Assembly (NCBI RefSeq): GCF_003339525.1
Contig: NZ_CP031124.1
Coordinates: 682,001-746,000, forward strand
Origin: Ephemeroptericola cinctiostellae
Lineage (GTDB): Bacteria; Pseudomonadota; Gammaproteobacteria; Burkholderiales; Burkholderiaceae
Length of the DNA stretch: 64,000 bases
Reading direction: 5' to 3'
Every line of letters starts with the position of its first letter. Position 1 is the first letter of the stretch. The notes beneath the pieces were generated by a model. The model did not search any database, was not told the origin of the DNA, and saw nothing but the letters and a program-made list of their open reading frames with translations. The position numbers and the translations under genes are program-made. Below, piece by piece: positions 33,033 through 41,420 of this stretch.

Positions 33033-33869
33033 TTGGCCAATTTATTCATCCATCAAATATATTACAACGAGGAAACGCGGGTTGGTTTGGATGCGGGGTT
33101 CATCCCTTTGGATAACATGAGCAATGCGCGCCCTGACTGGTATGAGTTTTGGCCGATTCGGCAGTATTTAAATGCGCACCTCGAGCACATGAACGAGGAT
33201 GACCTGTATGGTTTTTTTTCACCGAAGTTTGGGCGCAAGTTGGGTTTGGGGTCGGCGGATGTGATTCAATTTGTGCAGCATAAATTCCGTGCAGACGTGG
33301 ATGCCTTTATTTTTTCACCTTGCTGGGATCAGACGGCTTTTTTTCGAAATGTCTTTGAGCAGGGTAATTATTGGCATGCCGGTTTACTTGACATGAGCAC
33401 TGAGTTTTTCAAGCGCATCGGCCAACCCGTTGATTTTCATCAGCTCATCACGCACAGTCAAAACACCGCTTTTTGCAATTACACAATTGCTAAGCCTAAG
33501 TTTTGGCGGCAATGGTTGGCATTGGGCGAGCAGTTCTTTCAAATGGTGGAGGCGGGTGAGGATGATTTTGCTCGGTCGTTCTCGGACAACACCTATTATA
33601 TTGGTGGCTATAAATACCCGATGAAAACGTTTGTGCAAGAGCGATTTGCCACGTATGTTTTGGCCACGGGGGCTTATGTCATTGAGGCCTTTGATACATT
33701 CAGTTTGCCTGCATCGATGCCGATGGAGGACAATGAGTATTGCCTTAACTTGTTGGCGTGTGATGCTTATAAGCAGGCTTATGTGCAGACGGGTCAGCCT
33801 ACTTTCGCAGGGGCGTATCAGTGCTTACGCAATCGCATCACGGCTGAGTTTGTGCAACGGGTGCTTTAA
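33033..33869 (+). CDS. Unknown protein, second of two tandem paralogues
   Basis: 278 residues from a TTG at 33033, chosen because AGGAG at 33021-33025 sits 7 bases upstream; a TTG at 33027 would leave no spacing. Matches to the preceding product run along the whole length (IHQIYYNEETR, DAGFIPLDNMSNARPDW, GFFSPKFGRK, VDAFIFSPCWDQTAFF, NTAFCNYTIAKPKFW). The pair arose by tandem duplication and has diverged well beyond recent copies. Function unknown. Confidence 0.6.
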   Translation: MANLFIHQIYYNEETRVGLDAGFIPLDNMSNARPDWYEFWPIRQYLNAHLEHMNEDDLYGFFSPKFGRKLGLGSADVIQFVQHKFRADVDAFIFSPCWDQTAFFRNVFEQGNYWHAGLLDMSTEFFKRIGQPVDFHQLITHSQNTAFCNYTIAKPKFWRQWLALGEQFFQMVEAGEDDFARSFSDNTYYIGGYKYPMKTFVQERFATYVLATGAYVIEAFDTFSLPASMPMEDNEYCLNLLACDAYKQAYVQTGQPTFAGAYQCLRNRITAEFVQRVL

Positions 33870-34076
33870 CAGGGTGTGAATTAATCCCGTCACTTTTTCT
33901 AAGGTTAAAGCGCGGCTTTTGCCAGATTGAACCCGTCAAGTTAAAACAAAACCAGTGGTGATGGGGGCGTGGTTTTTAATTCTTTTTGTACTTCGATTCA
34001 TTGCTTCGATCAATGGGGCTGGAGCAGTGAATGTATTCCACATGCCTTTGTTTTGTTGTGCGTTGCTTTGGGTGCA

Positions 34077-34685
34077 TCAATGGCAAGGCAACCAAGCACC
34101 TACTGAGTTTTGACACATGGACGCAATGTTTTTGTTGACTTGATGGCGTTGCAATGTGCCACTTGATACGACGGGACTTTCTGTGCGGACTGGCGATGGG
34201 GCGGCAGGTTGAGGGGCGATGCGAACGGGCTCATACACGGGCTCTTCATAATTGGTCGAAGCCATTTGCGTTGGTCGATTGGTTTTTTTGCTGGTGCTGC
34301 TGGCCGTGGTGGTTTTTTGGGTGGGCGCAGCAGTGGCCATGTTGGTCGGCGCTGGGTTTGAGTTGGTTTTTATGCTTGCTTTGTTTGTTGTGCTTGCCGT
34401 GCTGCTGGCTGTGTGATTGGCCGCAGGTGCTGTTGTTGCGACACTCGGCGGGGTCACAGGTGCAACCGCAGGCATCGCAGGTGCCGTGGGCGGTATGACC
34501 ATTTTTTGAGTTGCAATTTTAGGTGCGGCTACTGGAGGGGGGGCAATCACAGGTGCTTGACCCTGCGCATTCAAGTAAGCTGTGCGTTGGTAAGCAGGTG
34601 CTAAAAGACCATCAAACCGCCCAAGGCCATACAGTGCCAAAACCAGATTGATGGCGAGCAAGGAGATCAGGATTTTAGTGCGCAT
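34077..34685 (-). CDS. Membrane-anchored Pro/Ala/Thr-rich protein of unknown function
   Basis: 202 residues from the ATG at 34685. An N-terminal hydrophobic segment (about 5-20, ILISLLAINLVLALYGLG) is an anchor or uncleaved signal. The rest is low-complexity Ala/Pro/Thr/Ser and ends in a short motif with two cysteines (IASMCQNSVGAWLPCH). It lies 10 bp after the stop of the AmpG-like gene and is probably co-transcribed. It may be a periplasmic linker or wall-spanning protein. Confidence 0.6.
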   Translation of the reverse strand: MRTKILISLLAINLVLALYGLGRFDGLLAPAYQRTAYLNAQGQAPVIAPPPVAAPKIATQKMVIPPTAPAMPAVAPVTPPSVATTAPAANHTASSTASTTNKASIKTNSNPAPTNMATAAPTQKTTTASSTSKKTNRPTQMASTNYEEPVYEPVRIAPQPAAPSPVRTESPVVSSGTLQRHQVNKNIASMCQNSVGAWLPCH

Positions 34686-34695
34686 GGTGTGTGCC

Positions 34696-36003
34696 TTACT
34701 TTGCAGGGCTGCTGGTGAAATCAGTTGATAAAGGGGTGGGGGTGTGGTTCCACGGGGCCACCTTGAAGAGCATGAGCATGCCGGGAATCGCCAGTGCAGT
34801 GCATAAATAAAAGAAATTTTCCCAACCCATTTTTTCAACCAAGCCGCCTGTCAGCGCATTAATCACTGAGCGCGGCACGGCCGATAAGCTGGTGAACAGC
34901 GCCAATTGTGTGGCCGTGTAAGCGGGGTGGGTTTCACGTGCCATGTAAGCGACAAAAGCCGCCGTCCCAAGGCCCACACCCAATGCTTCAAAGCCAATGA
35001 CCACGGCCAACATTGAGCGTTCTGCTGCGCCCACTTCGATGAACGGCCCTGAATGTGCCAGCCAAGCAAACCCCAAAATAGACACCACTTGCACCACACC
35101 AAATAACCACAGCGCACGGTTAATGCCTAATTTTAGCATCCAAATGCCACCAATGAATGCCCCGAGGATTTGCATGGTCAAGCCACTGCCTTTGACCACT
35201 GCGCCGATGTCCGTTTTGGTGAAATGCATGTCGAGGTAAAATGGTGTGGCCAGCGCGGTGGCCATGCTGTCGCCCAATTTGTACAGCAGAATGAAACCGA
35301 GCACACCCAATGCGCTCATCCAGCCTTGGCGGCCAATGAACTCTTTAAAAGGTTCAATCACCGATTGAGCCAAAGTGCGTGGCGAGCGTGCGAGCAATTT
35401 CGGCTCGCCCACCCACAAGGTCATGCCAATCGCTGGCAACATGAATAATGACGTGATGATGAATACAGTTGACCACGGTAAACGATCCGCCAAAATCAGA
35501 GACAGCGAGCCTGGCACCAGGCTGGCCATCCGATAGGCGTTGACATGAACACTGTTGCCCAAACCCAACTCTTCATCGCTTAAAATTTCACGGCGATAAG
35601 CATCCAGAACGATGTCTTGGCTGGCAGAGAAAAAAGCCACACAGGTGGACAAAATGGCGATGTTTTGAATGTCTTGAGTCGGGTTAAACAAGCTGTAAGC
35701 CCACATGGAGCCGAGCAGTGCCAATTGTGTCAACAGCATCCAGCTGCGTCGACGTCCCATTTTTGGAATCAAGTTGTAACGATCCATCAAGGGCGACCAC
35801 AAAAACTTCCATGTGAAAGGCAATTGAATCAAGGCAAAGGCCGCGATGGTTTTTAAATTGAGGCCTTCACTGCGCAACCAAGCGGGCAGCAAATTGAGTA
35901 AAAAATACAAAGGCAAGCCCGAGGCAAAACCTGTGAAAATGCAAATCAGCATTTGACGGGTCAAAATTTGTTTGTACCAAGGGTGAGGGGTGCTGTTGGT
36001 CAT
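34696..36003 (-). CDS. AmpG-like MFS permease
   Basis: 435 residues from the ATG at 36003; a TTG further upstream is possible. At least twelve membrane segments. The N-terminus matches AmpG proteins (GFASGLPLYFLLNLLPAWLR; FTWKFLWSPLMDRYN; GRRRSWML). AmpG imports anhydromuropeptides released from the cell wall for recycling and affects beta-lactamase induction in species that have AmpC. The AmpG-like call is strong for the family and moderate for the exact substrate. Confidence 0.8.
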   Translation of the reverse strand: MTNSTPHPWYKQILTRQMLICIFTGFASGLPLYFLLNLLPAWLRSEGLNLKTIAAFALIQLPFTWKFLWSPLMDRYNLIPKMGRRRSWMLLTQLALLGSMWAYSLFNPTQDIQNIAILSTCVAFFSASQDIVLDAYRREILSDEELGLGNSVHVNAYRMASLVPGSLSLILADRLPWSTVFIITSLFMLPAIGMTLWVGEPKLLARSPRTLAQSVIEPFKEFIGRQGWMSALGVLGFILLYKLGDSMATALATPFYLDMHFTKTDIGAVVKGSGLTMQILGAFIGGIWMLKLGINRALWLFGVVQVVSILGFAWLAHSGPFIEVGAAERSMLAVVIGFEALGVGLGTAAFVAYMARETHPAYTATQLALFTSLSAVPRSVINALTGGLVEKMGWENFFYLCTALAIPGMLMLFKVAPWNHTPTPLSTDFTSSPAK

Positions 36004-36076
36004 GTGTGGCTCAAAAAATAATGCAAAATAAAGGGGCAATGCAAGGTGTCCAGTGTAACAAAAATGTTCGACAAGC

Positions 36077-36880
36077 CTAAACGGCTGTCAGCTGGATTAA
36101 ATCTGCACGGTAATCCATGATGATGGGGGCATGGTCTGAAAACATGCGCTCGGTGTAAACCGAGGTTGCGCAGGCATGCTGGGCGATGGCTGGTGTGGCC
36201 AATTGGTAATCAATCCGCCAACCCACATTGTTGGCTCGTGCTTGGCCGCGATTGCTCCACCATGTGTATTGGTGGGTGTTGGGTTCAAGTGTGCGATACA
36301 CGTCGTGCAACTCAACTGTTTGCATGAATTGACTGAGCCAAGCGCGCTCCTCGGGCAGAAAACCTGAGTTTTTCAAATTGCCCTTCCAATTTTTTAAATC
36401 AATTTCATGGTGGGCAATGTTCACGTCACCACAAATCACCAGCTCACGTCCTTGCGCACGCAGCGCAGCGATGTGCGGTAAAAACACATCTAAAAAACGG
36501 TATTTCGCCTCTTGGCGCTCTGGTGCTGATGAGCCTGATGGGAAATACACAGAAATCACCGATAGCTTGCCAAATCGCGCCTCAACATAACGCCCCTCCG
36601 CATCGAACTCCCCGTCATCAAAACCAATGATCACTTCATCGGGGGTCGCGCGTGAATACAGGCCGACACCGCTGTAGCCTTTTTTTTGAGCGTAATGGAA
36701 GTGTCCTTTGAGGTCGTGCGGCACCATGAATTCAGTTTGCATGTTGTCCGCTTGTGCTTTGAGTTCTTGCACGCAGACAAAGTCAGCCCCTTGCGTGCCC
36801 AGCCAATCAAAAAAACCTTTGGACGATGCTGAGCGGATGCCATTTAAATTGGCGCAAATGATGCGGGTGGATGTTTTCAT
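36077..36880 (-). CDS. xthA: Exodeoxyribonuclease III
   Basis: 267 residues, as expected. The endonuclease/exonuclease/phosphatase motifs are all present: ICANLNGIRSA, the metal-binding E in VQELKAQ, SVYFPSG, CGDVNIAH, and the catalytic SDHAPI near the end. It cuts at abasic sites and removes 3' blocking groups during base-excision repair. Confidence 0.94.
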   Translation of the reverse strand: MKTSTRIICANLNGIRSASSKGFFDWLGTQGADFVCVQELKAQADNMQTEFMVPHDLKGHFHYAQKKGYSGVGLYSRATPDEVIIGFDDGEFDAEGRYVEARFGKLSVISVYFPSGSSAPERQEAKYRFLDVFLPHIAALRAQGRELVICGDVNIAHHEIDLKNWKGNLKNSGFLPEERAWLSQFMQTVELHDVYRTLEPNTHQYTWWSNRGQARANNVGWRIDYQLATPAIAQHACATSVYTERMFSDHAPIIMDYRADLIQLTAV

Positions 36881-37425
36881 AAAATGGATTTTTAGTGTGT
36901 TGACTGAATCAGACGATTTTAACTGAAAGCGAATGATGTGTGCGGCGAGTGGGCTGCTTATTGCATTGTATTCATGGTGTTTTTCAGTGAGTGGGTGAGA
37001 AATGAGTGATTGGGGTGTTGTTTAAAGTGCACATATGGGTTTGGTTTTTAAGGTTATGCTCTTTGATTCAAAATATTTATAGGTAAATAGTGTGTCAAAT
37101 ATGAAACATTATTTATTTTGTGCCACCATGTGTTTGACAATTTATATCCAAATAGGCGTTTGAATGCTTTAAAAATATCACATAAAAATCATATGATTAG
37201 CTTTGATTGTTAATGGTGATACTTTAATTGATGTTTTTGGTTTGTTTTAATCGTTTGTTTGATATTGTTTTATATTAATTGTCTTTTTGATTAAATAGAA
37301 GTAGGATGATCCTACGATATAACTCTAAATTTGAGAGTGTTACGTTTGTCTTTTGCAAAAAAAAGATACGGAGGCATTGGCAAGTACACATGATAAATGG
37401 CCAATGGTAATTTGAAGGGGATGAA
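36881..37425. other. AT-rich regulatory stretch upstream of the autotransporter adhesin
   Basis: No coding frame is convincing. It is markedly A/T-rich from about 37060 on. The palindrome GTAGGATGATCCTAC (37301-37315) lies just before a TATAAC (37318-37323). Next comes a near-palindrome ACTCTAAATTTGAGAGT (37322-37338). These look like operator sites around a promoter, with about 100 bases of leader before the ATG. Confidence 0.5.
37301..37338. promoter_or_regulatory. Two adjacent palindromes at the adhesin promoter
   Basis: The first is a 7-bp arm repeat around a single G. The second has 5-bp perfect arms and a nearly symmetric core. They flank the candidate -10 hexamer TATAAC. Confidence 0.4.
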
Positions 37426-40263
37426 ATGAATAAAACTTATCGCAGTATTTTTAATGCACAGACCAACACATGGGTGGCTGTGTCCGAAGTGGCCGCATCG
37501 CGTACCAAAGGCAAAGCATCGGGGATGCTGAGTGCCGTTGTGCTGGGGGCTGGTGTGTACGTGGGTTCAGCTCAGGCTGGCGCTGTGGCATTGGGCGGTG
37601 GTGTCGTGGGATCGGCGGCTGGAGATGCTTTGGCACAAGACATTGCCATTGGCACGGGTGCTTCGGCGGTGTCGGCAACTGATGCTTCTGTGGCTGTGGG
37701 CGGTTCAGCAACGGCCAATGCGACGGATGCCACTGCGATCGGTCATCAAACGGAGGCCAAGCGAGAGGCTGTGGCCGTTGGTGCATATTCTCAAGCAGGG
37801 CTGACTTCAGTGGCTGTGGGCTACGCTGTGGGCGTGGGTTCAAGTGGCTACAATAATGTGGCGATGGGACATTCCGCTGCGCAAAGTGCTGTGGGCAATG
37901 ATAATTTCTACGTTGGCTTGAATGCGGGTTCTACGTCCATTGGGAACAACAACATTGCTTTGGGCGTCAATGCTGGACAAAACATGTACGGTGATGGTGA
38001 AAACATCGCATTGGGTTCAAATGCATTGAATGGTTCATACGGTAAATCAGCCATTGCGATCGGCGCAGGCGCGGGTCAGAACAGCAATATCAGCTACTCT
38101 GCATACGTGGGCAATAATTCCGGTAAAAATACCTCAGGTCCAGACAACGTAGGCTTGGGTGCGGAATCGGGTTCTTATGTGTTGGGCAGTCAAAATGTGG
38201 CGGTCGGGCTGGCCTCTGGCCGCAGTGTCACAGGTCGGCACAATGTGGCTTTGGGTTATATGGCTGGACAAGGGTTGACTGCGAGTGATACGGTTGCCAT
38301 GGGTTTTGCTTCAACGGTGGCGGATAATCAGTCGATTGCAATCGGCGCAAATGCGAGTGCCGCTTTGGGCAACATCGCCCTTGGGGCTGGCAGTGAGGCG
38401 TTGTTGGCTGCGACTCAGGTTAATTTTGCGACGGTAGGCACTTTGATGTATGGTGGCTTCGCAGGTACGGCGACGGGGGTGGTCAGTCTTGGGTCAGTCG
38501 GTGCTGAACGTCAGATTAAAAATCTGGCTCCAGGTGAAATCAGCGACTCATCCACCGACGGCATCAACGGCAGTCAATTGTATTCAGGTTTAAGTGTGAC
38601 GCAAAGTTCAATTGCTTCGTTATCGACTTCAACCAGCAGCTCGGTGAATTCATTGTCAACCGCCAGTGTGGTGACCAATAGCGCGGTAGCCTCATTGTCG
38701 ACCACCACCAGCAGCTCAGTGAATTCGCTTTCTACGGCGAGTGTGGTGACCAACAGCGCGGTGGCTTCATTGTCGACCACCACCAGCAGCTCAGTGAATT
38801 CATTGTCAACGGCGAGTGTGACAACCAACAGTGCAGTGGCTTCATTGTCGACCACCACCAGCAGCTCAGTGAATTCGCTTTCTACTGCGAGTGTGGTGAC
38901 CAACAGCGCGGTGGCCTCATTGTCGACCACCACCGGCAGTTCAGTGAATTCGCTTTCTACGGCGAGTGTGACGACCAACAGTGCAGTGGCTTCATTGTCC
39001 ACTTCAACCAGCAGCTCGGTGAACTCATTGTCAACAGCGAGTGTAACAACCAACAGCGCAGTGGCCTCATTGTCCACTTCAACAGGAAGCTCGGTGAATT
39101 CGCTTTCAACGGCGAATGTGACGACCAACAGTGCGGTGGCATCTTTGTCTGCAGCCACCACCAGCTCAGTCAATTCATTGTCCACATCGGTGGTTTCAAC
39201 CAACAGTGCGCTGGCCTCCTTGTCGACGACCACAATCAGCTCGGTTAAGTCATTGTCGACCTCTGTGGTGACCACCAACAGTGCAGTGGCCTCATTGTCC
39301 ACTGCGACAGGCGATGCGATTGGTTCATTGTCAACGGTTGTTGTTCAAAAAAGCAGCGCGGTGGCCTCGTTGTCGGCTGCGGTTATTGCAACCAACAGCG
39401 CGGTGGCTTCATTGTCCACATCAACAGGCAGTTCAGTGAATTCACTTTCAACGGTGAGCGTGGCAACCAACAGCGCAGTGGCCTCATTGTCCACATCAAC
39501 AGGCAGTTCGGTGAATTCACTTTCAACGGTGAGCGTGGCAACCAACAGCGCAGTGGCCTCATTGTCCACATCAACAGGCAGTTCAGTGAATTCACTTTCA
39601 ACGGTGAGCGTGGCAACCAACAGCGCGGTGGCCTCATTGTCCACATCAACAGGCAGCTCGGTGAATTCGCTTTCAACGGTGAGCGTGACAACCAACAGTG
39701 CAGTGGCTTCTTTATCAACCGCGACCGCAGTTTCAGTCGGCTCATTGTCCAGTGCAGTGGTGGTGACGAACAGCGCGGTGGCCTCGTTGTCCACATCCAC
39801 CACCCATTCGGTGAACTCTTTGTCGACATCGGTGCTTGTGACCAACAGTGCGGTGGCCTCCTTGTCCACCAGCACCATGACATCGATTAATTCCTTGTCG
39901 ACCAGTACGGCATTTTCTGTGAATTCGTTGTCTACGGGCTTGACTGCAACCAACAGTGCGGTGGCCTCATTGTCAACACGTGTGGACAATTTGGATACCC
40001 GAATAGAAAAAAATGAAAAGAAACTGAACGCAAACATGGCGGGTGTTTATGCCGCGAGTGAGATACCCACATCCATTCACCCAGGTAAGTCGGCGATTGG
40101 TTTGGGCGTGGCAACGGTGGGTGGTCAGGCGGCCATTGCGGCCAAGATTTCTCGGGTCTCGGACAATGGCCGGTGGGTGCTGTCAGCTTCAGCGTTTGCA
40201 AACACGCAGCGTAAATATGGTGCAGCGGCCGCAATCATGATGCATTTGTCGGATGACAATTGA
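37426..40263 (+). CDS. Trimeric autotransporter adhesin (YadA/Hia type)
   Basis: 945 residues. Residues 1-30 form the extended signal peptide region (ESPR: MNKTYRSIFNAQTNTWVAVSE) before the signal core ending about 52. A YadA-like head of left-handed beta-roll repeats (NIALGVNAG, NVALGYMAG types) spans about 55-355. A neck follows (RQIKNLAPG near 363, GINGSQLY near 380). The stalk (about 390-855) has 18 copies of NSAVASLS in a mostly 25-residue Ser/Thr-rich unit. A short charged coiled coil and the YadA anchor domain (about 870-945) insert as a 12-strand trimer. It mediates adhesion or autoaggregation. GAAGGGGATGAA precedes the ATG. The partner gene downstream supports this call. Confidence 0.93.
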   Translation: MNKTYRSIFNAQTNTWVAVSEVAASRTKGKASGMLSAVVLGAGVYVGSAQAGAVALGGGVVGSAAGDALAQDIAIGTGASAVSATDASVAVGGSATANATDATAIGHQTEAKREAVAVGAYSQAGLTSVAVGYAVGVGSSGYNNVAMGHSAAQSAVGNDNFYVGLNAGSTSIGNNNIALGVNAGQNMYGDGENIALGSNALNGSYGKSAIAIGAGAGQNSNISYSAYVGNNSGKNTSGPDNVGLGAESGSYVLGSQNVAVGLASGRSVTGRHNVALGYMAGQGLTASDTVAMGFASTVADNQSIAIGANASAALGNIALGAGSEALLAATQVNFATVGTLMYGGFAGTATGVVSLGSVGAERQIKNLAPGEISDSSTDGINGSQLYSGLSVTQSSIASLSTSTSSSVNSLSTASVVTNSAVASLSTTTSSSVNSLSTASVVTNSAVASLSTTTSSSVNSLSTASVTTNSAVASLSTTTSSSVNSLSTASVVTNSAVASLSTTTGSSVNSLSTASVTTNSAVASLSTSTSSSVNSLSTASVTTNSAVASLSTSTGSSVNSLSTANVTTNSAVASLSAATTSSVNSLSTSVVSTNSALASLSTTTISSVKSLSTSVVTTNSAVASLSTATGDAIGSLSTVVVQKSSAVASLSAAVIATNSAVASLSTSTGSSVNSLSTVSVATNSAVASLSTSTGSSVNSLSTVSVATNSAVASLSTSTGSSVNSLSTVSVATNSAVASLSTSTGSSVNSLSTVSVTTNSAVASLSTATAVSVGSLSSAVVVTNSAVASLSTSTTHSVNSLSTSVLVTNSAVASLSTSTMTSINSLSTSTAFSVNSLSTGLTATNSAVASLSTRVDNLDTRIEKNEKKLNANMAGVYAASEIPTSIHPGKSAIGLGVATVGGQAAIAAKISRVSDNGRWVLSASAFANTQRKYGAAAAIMMHLSDDN
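38608..39980 (+). repeat. 75-bp coding repeat array of the adhesin stalk
   Basis: The core NSAVASLS (once NSALASLS, once SSAVASLS) recurs 18 times. Within a unit SLST appears twice, spaced 11 and 14 residues apart, so the period is a hendecad plus two heptads. Four consecutive units at about 39400-39690 are almost identical at the DNA level, suggesting recent expansion. Confidence 0.9.
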
Positions 40264-40339
40264 GGCGTGACGAAATGAGTGCATCGGTGCGGCATCACGG
40301 CCGCATCGGAATGGCCTCGATAGAGTAAAGGGAAAAATA

Positions 40340-41041
40340 ATGAAAAAAATAATGGCGTTTGGCTTGGCGGTGGCATGTTTGACGGCGCAAGCACAGGAAA
40401 TACGTTGGCCTTCAGCCAACTCGGGTTGGTTGAAGGGGGGGCGGTATGTCAACTCTGAAAATTTAAGTAAAATGCAGGCGGGCTTAAATCGAGAGCAAGT
40501 ACGTGATTTGATTGGCTTTCCATCGTATAACGAAGGCATCAAAGTCATGGATTGGACTTATTTGATGAATTTTTTAGTCAATGGCGAAACGGTTCAATGC
40601 CAGTACAAAGTGCTGTTTGACAATCGATATAAAGTCAATGCCATGATGTGGAAGCCTGTGGGTGATCACAGCTGCCCCCCTGTTGAAGCAAAGCCTGAAC
40701 CGCCCCCCCTTGTGGTGATGTCAGCGGATGGCTTGTTCAAGTTTGACTCAACGGAGCTGTTGCCACAAGGTGTGGCTGAGATTCGTGATTGGGCGACCAA
40801 AGCGGATCGCAACAAAACGTACCAAGTCACTGCATATGCGGATCGCTTGGGCAATCCGCAATACAACAAACGATTGTCGCAGGCGCGAGCCGACATGGTG
40901 GTGCGGGCGCTGTCGTCGGTGGGCATACAGTCCCAAGGCCGTGGGGCGGGCAGCATCAGCACGACGAATTGTGTTGGTCGTCAAGCCTCTGCGGCATTGA
41001 TTGCTTGTTTGCAACCGGATCGAAAAGTGGAAATTCGTTAA
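40340..41041 (+). CDS. tpgA: TpgA-like peptidoglycan-binding partner of the adhesin
   Basis: 233 residues. A signal peptide ends at about 19 (TAQAQ). An SmpA/OmlA (BamE-like) domain spans about 38-108 (NLSKMQAGLNREQVRDLIGFP). A short Pro-rich linker is followed by an OmpA-like C-terminal domain (about 130-230) with the peptidoglycan motif NxxLSxxRAxxV at 176-187. This SmpA/OmlA plus OmpA_C layout is that of TpgA, which holds the AtaA adhesin of Acinetobacter to the cell wall and helps it reach the surface. It lies 76 bp after the adhesin gene, the same arrangement. Confidence 0.85.
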   Translation: MKKIMAFGLAVACLTAQAQEIRWPSANSGWLKGGRYVNSENLSKMQAGLNREQVRDLIGFPSYNEGIKVMDWTYLMNFLVNGETVQCQYKVLFDNRYKVNAMMWKPVGDHSCPPVEAKPEPPPLVVMSADGLFKFDSTELLPQGVAEIRDWATKADRNKTYQVTAYADRLGNPQYNKRLSQARADMVVRALSSVGIQSQGRGAGSISTTNCVGRQASAALIACLQPDRKVEIR

Positions 41042-41057
41042 CTTGCGCGAAGCCACG

Positions 41058-41090
41058 AAAAAGCCCCAATCTAAATTGGGGCTTTTTTTT
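41058..41090. terminator. Terminator after the TpgA-like gene
   Basis: AAGCCCCAAT, a CTAA loop, ATTGGGGCTT and eight T. The A run on the left could let it serve the opposite strand too. Confidence 0.92.
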
Positions 41091-41420
41091 ACATGTCCTC
41101 ATCCGGCGTTTAAGGGCTTAATGCATGGATTGAGGTGTTTTTGTTTTTTTGCGTATTTTTGAAGCCATCAAACTTTGCATACAGCAGACAATACACGTCA
41201 CACGGAGGCTGTGCCACAAGCCCTCCTTTGCTAAAAAGCTAAAAAGCTAAAAAGCTAAAAAGCTAAAAAGCTAAAAAGCTAAAAAGCTAAAAAGCTAAAA
41301 AGCTAAAAAGCTAAAAAGCTAAAAAGCTAAAAAGCTAAAAAGCTAAAAAGCTAAAAAGCTAAAAAGCTAAAAAGCTAAAAAGCTAGAAAGCTAAAGCTTT
41401 GAAAAATGGCGTGTTGCGAT
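41091..41420. other. Non-coding stretch between convergent genes, mostly a microsatellite
   Basis: Apart from the 8-bp tandem array (41230-41395) nothing is recognised here. Confidence 0.7.
41230..41395. repeat. Tandem array of the 8-mer GCTAAAAA, 19 perfect copies
   Basis: Nineteen perfect units run from 41230 to 41381. They are followed by one variant (GCTAGAAA, 41382-41389) and a partial unit (GCTAAA). Read on the other strand, which is the sense strand of the amylosucrase transcript, the unit is TTTTTAGC, so that transcript would carry a U-rich stretch from about 25 bases after its stop codon. Copy number is expected to vary by slippage. Confidence 0.97.

Noticed and set aside
38574..40037. 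Long open frames on the minus strand through the adhesin repeat region (about 240 and 230 residues).
   Set aside because: They mirror the 75-bp repeat of the real gene and have no ribosome-binding site, signal or family motif. The sense frame has ESPR, head, neck, stalk and anchor domains.
41230..41395. CRISPR-like array.
   Set aside because: The unit is 8 bp and contiguous, with no spacers and no cas genes nearby.
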